NCBI GenBank assembly: GCA_020631735.1
Contig: CM036191.1
Span: forward strand, 38,175,335-38,239,334
Length of the DNA: 64,000 bases
Direction of reading: 5' to 3'
Source of the DNA: Saccharum officinarum
Lineage: Eukaryota > Streptophyta > Magnoliopsida > Poales > Poaceae
A model generated the notes under the pieces. That model did no database searches and was not told the origin of the DNA. It worked only from the letters and a program-made list of their open reading frames with translations. Position 1 is the stretch's first letter. Each line of letters opens with the position of its first letter. The translations under genes and the position numbers were made by a program. Below, piece by piece: positions 59,716-64,000 of this stretch.

Positions 59716-59957
59716 GGCCGCGTTCACTTGCCATGCATACCCAAAATATTTTCTCTTCCATCCGTTACATCAAATCTTTAGACACATGTATGAAGCATTA
59801 AATGTAGGTAAAAAAATAACTAATTGCATAGTTTGTCTGTAAAGTTCGAAACGAATCTTTTGAGTCTAATTAATCCATGGTTGGACAAATTTTACTAAAT
59901 AACAACGAAAAGTGCTACAATAACTTTTCACCCAAATTTTCTCAACTAAACACAGCC
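59716..59957. mobile_element. Tourist-like MITE with TAA target duplication
   Basis: 242 bp with ends GGCCGCGTTCACTTG and CAACTAAACACAGCC (imperfect inverted repeats) and TAA at 59,713-59,715 and 59,958-59,960. The core has the AAACGAATCTTTTGAG.CTAATTAATCCATG words common in grass MITEs of this type. Confidence 0.82.
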
Positions 59958-60396
59958 TAAATATAATAAAATCACCCTCCCTATACTTCATGACGAATGT
60001 CAATAAAATAAACGTAGCATGATGCCTCTCCGAACCATGTCCATCCTTGTTACTCCACTCATGTAAGATCTTCGTGACCCAACAAAGCCCAACAGGCTAC
60101 AACTCAAGTAGTTTATTTGCTGACACCAAAACTTATAAAAGCATGGGAAGTACCTCTTTTTTCCTAGTATTTCTTTGGGATTGTGAGAGTCTTCTTCGAG
60201 GTCTAGTTTCCTCCAGAGACATGTCTTCAGTTGAGCTGTTTATACAATTGGTCCGAGAGTCGTCGTCATAGATTTGAAGCAATCAGAATCTGGAGTCCAA
60301 TCCCATAGTATATTTACCTCCAAATTAAAAGGCATACCTGGCGCTGCGCATGCTGGAGCTTGACTCTTCTGTCCACCGCTTCATTTTCTTGGACAT

Positions 60397-61272
60397 GTCC
60401 GCCCCCTGCTCCTCCTCCTTATGATGCAGCTCCTCTTCCTTGTAAGTCAGGCTCGCCGCTCCGGTCACGCGTTCTTGGTATTGATCGAATTGCACACAAT
60501 AAGCATAAGCAGCAGTACTTACTTATATGATTAGTAGGACTAGCAGTTGGCTGGAAAGACAGAGAGGGGATTTGTTAAACATTGCCTACACTTTGGGGAG
60601 TCCGCGGGGAGTCCGGTGGAGCTCCCTCGGATGTGCCGGACGACTGCATTGTCAGGCGTGTGGGATGTTCATCGCAGTGCGTGTTTGCACTTTGTCTGTG
60701 TACCCCGACAGTTTCCTGCTCTTTTCCTCCTTTGGGGTGAACGCCGTCCCTTGCCATCGAAATACTACTGCTCGACGCTCGCTGCATAAGGCTGCGGAGC
60801 CCTCAAGAACAAAGCACGGCCGGGGCCTGCAGGGGAGGTCCGGTGGGAGTTCCTGAGACATCCATCTCAAGTCAGTGCTCCATTATCTGAAAGAAAAACT
60901 CGAGTCATCAGTGCTCCCCCAACAAGTCAGTGAAGCACAAGGCCTCTGGAGCGTGAACCAGAGGTACTCCTGTACTCGCATGGCACCACTGGGTAACTCA
61001 TACTGAAACCCTGCTGACCTTGGAAGCGAGCCCAACTCTTCTCGAGGCACACTTCAACCGTAGGAAACAATGCTTGCTCCGGCCGGAAACGAATCTACAT
61101 ACAGAGCCTGCCTGCCGGCGTGCATTATTGCAAATTTGCCATCATATCGATCGAGACATGCATCCTTGCTTTCATCATCTTGCTACTAGCAGGTTCCCTC
61201 ATATATACCTTGTGCACACGACCACCACCAGCAGGTTCACTCATATCCTCAGATATCCATTTCGTACACGAA
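60397..61272. promoter_or_regulatory. Divergent spacer between CBP60-B and MCAfunc-B
   Basis: 876 bp between the two start codons. Its left half matches 4,170-4,400 and about 5,575-5,620; its right half matches about 17,290-17,500. Where the other copy has TATATATACA upstream of the MCAfunc gene, this one reads CTACATACAGAG near 61,090, so the TATA box is degraded. It shows what the A spacer looked like before the copia insertion. Confidence 0.65.
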
Positions 61273-61701
61273 ATGGCAGCGTTTTGGGACATCGTGGGAA
61301 AGGCGGCCAACCTGCTCCAACTGTTTGGTGTGGACGCCATCACCATCGTCGCCATCGCCGCAAGCTTCCTGCAGTTCCATGAGATGAACAAGGAATGCAG
61401 GAAGCTGGAGGAGCGCGTGCGGATGCTCCGCGGGCTCCTGCACTCACCAGCCGGCTGCTGGATCATTCAACAGCACGTGGAGTTAGGGCATCTACTGACC
61501 AATGCACTCAGGGATGCCGACGACCTCATGGAGTTCTACAACAGGAGCACGCTGTTCACGCGTCTCCGGAGAGGCAGGGGCATGGCCACGCGGTTGCGTG
61601 ACCTGCGAAGTAGCATCGACTCCTATTGTGACCTCATCGTCTCCATCAACACCTTCATCCTCGTCGTGGAGGCGAACCACCCTCCATCGCTTGTCGATTG
61701 A
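61273..61701 (+). CDS. MCAfunc-domain-only protein, diverged paralogue (B)
   Basis: 142 residues starting MAAFWDIVGKAANLLQLFGV and ending HPPSLVD. It aligns throughout with the 17,855 gene with one small gap (QQHVELGH against QQQQGH), and most changes are conservative. The frame is open without introns. In-frame sequence upstream to 61,120 contains a hydrophobic stretch (CILAFIILLLAGSLIY) with its own ATG. The shared start argues against it, but an N-terminal membrane extension cannot be excluded. The family resembles the N-terminal domain of MCA1/MCA2 and grass kinases, without further domains. Its promoter TATA is weaker than in the other copy. Confidence 0.75.
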   Translation: MAAFWDIVGKAANLLQLFGVDAITIVAIAASFLQFHEMNKECRKLEERVRMLRGLLHSPAGCWIIQQHVELGHLLTNALRDADDLMEFYNRSTLFTRLRRGRGMATRLRDLRSSIDSYCDLIVSINTFILVVEANHPPSLVD

Positions 61702-61821
61702 TCAGATATTATTGGCTTGGGTGGTCAGGGTAAAAGTACACACATAGTGCATGTAACTCAATGTAAGTTGCTTATTGCAAGAGTAGAATGCATCATGTTG
61801 ACGTGCATCCAAAGTGATAGA

Positions 61822-63965
61822 TGAAGGACGGAGAAAGGCGACCAGAGGGGATGAATGAGAGCCAATCTAAATTCCTTATGAAATGACGACTGTCCCAAAC
61901 TACCCTCCAAAACACCAAATCTCACAAGAGAGATGCCCTCGAGCCTACTAGTGGTTGGATGTTCTCGGTGATGACAAGAGAACACAGAAGGGCACTAACC
62001 TCAGTGAAAGACCAAGCGCAACATCGAAACTCCCCAAAAACCAAAAGTGAAGTTGCGGAGGTGGTTGGGGACCAACGGAATTGATGCCTGACGATTTATG
62101 GGACGTCTCTCGATGAGGCACAGCCAAACTCCACGTCGATTGGGGAGGATATCGGGTCCCGCTTGAATTACCCATTGACCCCGACGAGGCGCACCGTTCC
62201 GACCGCGTGGTTACGGTGGACACGCCTCTCGCCGCATGGGGCAAAACCAAACCCACCTACAACAAGGCAACGCGACCTCTCGAGGTCGGTAGGGATGCCA
62301 GGGAAGAGTGGAGTCGGGTCCCCATGACCCCGTAAGAAGTCAGGGCCAGGCCTCGACCGACTCCTTCCTGCACCCCGGGTCCTAGACCTAAGAGCTTTGG
62401 AGACTCATAAACCGACCGAGGTCCACAACCTCTCCAGGAGAGATCGATGAAGCAAATGGCCTGGGTGACGCGCGATGCGAAGCCCAAAGTGTGATCACAG
62501 CTTGGTTATGTGGAAGAAACAAAAGGTCCAAGACCTACGAGCCAACGCATAGTCGCAAAAGGCCTCGCGACCACGCGCGCAGATGTCGAGGAAGCATTTC
62601 CTCGCACCATCCGTGCGAGAACCCCCCCCCAATAACCTCAGGCTGAACCCACAACATGGAGGCTCGCCGCCTCTGCAAGGAAGGTGTTAGCACTAAGAAA
62701 GGGGAACTCTCCCCTCAAGTATCCACAAGTACAAGAGCGATCATGCCACTCGAAAAACGAAAATTACAAAGGATACGGTGCCACCTCACCGGTGGCACCA
62801 CTAAAGGCCAAAAGATGAATGTTACGAAAGCAGGGCGGGTGAGGTCAAGGTTTGCCCCCACCATCCCTCTTACAAGTATCACACTCCCGTGGCCAGAGCA
62901 TAGGAGAAGAAGGACAATAGCCCTGACAGCTCTGGGGGGCCCTCCACGTGCACCAGGAGACTTCCAGGAAGCACTCTAGGAAAGCATGGAACCTGCCAAG
63001 CCAACCGGAGTCATTCCCAACCTTGCGATGACAGAAGGAGACTGGCCGGTAACCAAAGGGCACCCGTGTCATGACTGCACCCCGTCAGTGCGGGCAGCGT
63101 GATAAGGCAGTGCTACTTCATCCTCCTCCCGTTTCGCAAATGGCGCAAGACAAACACCAAGTGACCTCCCTCAAAGGTCATGAAGCATCACCAGCCAATG
63201 CGCAGCACTCGGGAGGAAGCCGAGACATCCCTAGCCATCGTCCGCTTCAGAAATCCAAACCAACACGGTCCAAAACAAGAAGATGTGGTAGGATGGAGGC
63301 CCGAGGTCGCGTATGACCGAACTCGGTGCCTACGACACCTCGCACTCCCCTGCATGCAAGTTTCCTTCTAGCACCTACCGTTGGAAGGGACGACACCGGC
63401 TCCAGCCACCACAGACGAACCTCAGTGGGATGAATGACGGGAACCACGCAGTTCTCCTTGAACTTTTTTCTCCCATTTCCTCGCTCCCTCGATAGGAAGG
63501 TAGGGAACAATTTGTAGATAGAGCCATGAGTGTTTCGAATAGAAGGAAGGCCCATATTTATAGACCCAAGGGCAGACCAAGTGGCCTGAGACTCCCGCGC
63601 CACGCGGCGAACCACGTGAGGTCATAGCCAATGTTAGATGCCTGTGTGAGGTCGGGAAAATCGAGACCCTCACAAAGGCAGGACCGATGCGACGTCGACG
63701 AGACTACTTGGTCCTGCCTGGGTCACGAGCCCCGATACGTAGCACATTGACACGGCACACGGCAAGGCTCAGCAGTCACATACCGCATCACCAGGGCATC
63801 TTGACGGGGTGGAACATAACGGCCACCTACCACATTGAACACATCAGCCCGCAAGGGGTCAAGCGACGAAGCTCGAATAAATCATGACTACGAACCCACA
63901 CATGACGCACACGCATCTTAGCACTTTCACAATCACTTCGTGATCATAAAACGCTCGGAGGCTAC
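61822..63965 (-). mobile_element. LTR-retroelement-like region, class uncertain
   Basis: Begins TGAAGGACGGAGAAAGGCGACCAGAGGGG, clearly related to the U5 end of the copia LTR at 5642/15,090, so a diverged copia-type LTR in minus orientation probably starts here. A TATA-like CTATAAATATGGGCC on the minus strand at about 63,552-63,566 would fit its promoter. No coding domain is seen in 2.1 kb. The right boundary and target duplication were not found. Confidence 0.45.
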
Positions 63966-64000
63966 TGTCGGGGTTATAACCCCGGGGTATCTCAGGGCAT
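63966..64000 (+). mobile_element. Start of a gypsy-type LTR (cut by window end)
   Basis: TGTCGGGGTTATAACCCCGG starts right after a purine-rich CGGAGGCTAC, the polypurine-tract and LTR-start arrangement of many grass gypsy elements. GGGGTTATAACCCC (63,970-63,983) is a perfect palindrome. The rest lies outside the window. Confidence 0.55.

Larger units (their letters stand above)
46934..60396 (-). pseudogene. CBP60-like gene B, probably non-functional
   Basis: Exons homologous to gene A: 60,338-60,396 (MSKKMKRWTEESSSSMRSA), 60,154-60,235, 49,465-49,703 (coiled coil, LEKLNES, LEKLTES), about 48,785-49,281 (CBP60 core: RYRLVFTSGE, DGPLASATVELVVV), 48,028-48,125, 47,750-47,885 and 46,934-47,012. 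Defects: an 8-bp duplication (CATCAGTC near 48,862-48,869) shifts the frame and gives an in-frame TGA in the core; the GTAAGT donor ending that exon in A is lost; the exon 2 acceptor used in A is gone, with a possible replacement AAACAG. Intron 2 has grown to about 10.4 kb by insertions. Exon 6 carries an internal duplication of a GGQPQL..F motif. It faces the MCAfunc gene at 61,273. A truncated product remains possible. Confidence 0.8.

Noticed and set aside
61120..61272. N-terminal membrane extension of MCAfunc-B
   Set aside because: Not present in the paralogue and falls in the homologous 5' leader; kept only as an alternative.
62656..62979. 107-codon plus-strand frame
   Set aside because: No recognisable domain, low-quality composition, within LTR-like sequence.

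Overview
The window looks like nuclear DNA of a grass (Poaceae). Genes have GT-AG introns and are sparse. They sit among nested LTR retrotransposons, a Helitron, a tRNA-derived SINE, Stowaway, Tourist and Mutator-like MITEs and solo LTRs. Nothing prokaryotic is present. All calls come from reading the sequence; no database search was run.

Layout. 1-3,924 (-): CBP60-like gene A, ten exons visible, running off the left edge, with a duplicated three-exon cassette at its 3' side. 3,925-5,641: its upstream region. 5,642-17,156 (-): Ty1/copia element with 2.07-kb LTRs and a GAAAC target duplication, inserted in the divergent spacer between CBP60-A and a small MCAfunc-type gene (17,855-18,277, +). 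18.3-21.1 kb: a housekeeping-type promoter without a convincing gene, then repeats. 21,076-21,175: exactly 100 N. 21,176-about 37,010: repeats 5,247-21,075 almost base for base at an offset of about 15,931 bp, including the copia element, its target duplication and the MCAfunc gene. This is most likely an unmerged contig overlap or allelic copy rather than a real tandem duplication. 37.0-38.3 kb: minisatellite and GC-rich repeats. 38.3-42.5 kb: decayed Ty3/gypsy gag-protease fragment split by a 2.9-kb solo LTR. 42,868-43,383 (-): an intact two-exon FLZ zinc-finger gene. 44.2-45.9 kb (-): CBP60-like gene C. 46.9-60.4 kb (-): CBP60-like gene B, probably a pseudogene, whose second intron (about 10.4 kb) holds a SINE, a Helitron containing another solo LTR of the same family, and several MITEs. 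61,273-61,701 (+): a second, diverged MCAfunc gene head-to-head with CBP60-B. 61.8-64.0 kb: LTR-retroelement-like sequence.

How the genes fit together. The recurring unit is a divergent pair: a CBP60-like gene (calmodulin-binding/transcription-factor family; members CBP60g and SARD1 act in plant immunity) facing a single-domain protein that resembles the N-terminal domain of MCA1/MCA2 (calcium influx proteins) and of related grass kinases. The pair occurs twice with a recognisably homologous spacer. In copy A the spacer was broken by the copia insertion; in copy B the CBP60 partner has decayed. The joint calcium or immune role is an inference. The atypical CBP60 architecture (short basic N-terminus, heptad coiled coil, CBP60 core, then repeated Gln/Asn/Pro-rich exon cassettes in place of the usual C-terminal region) is visible in the sequence.
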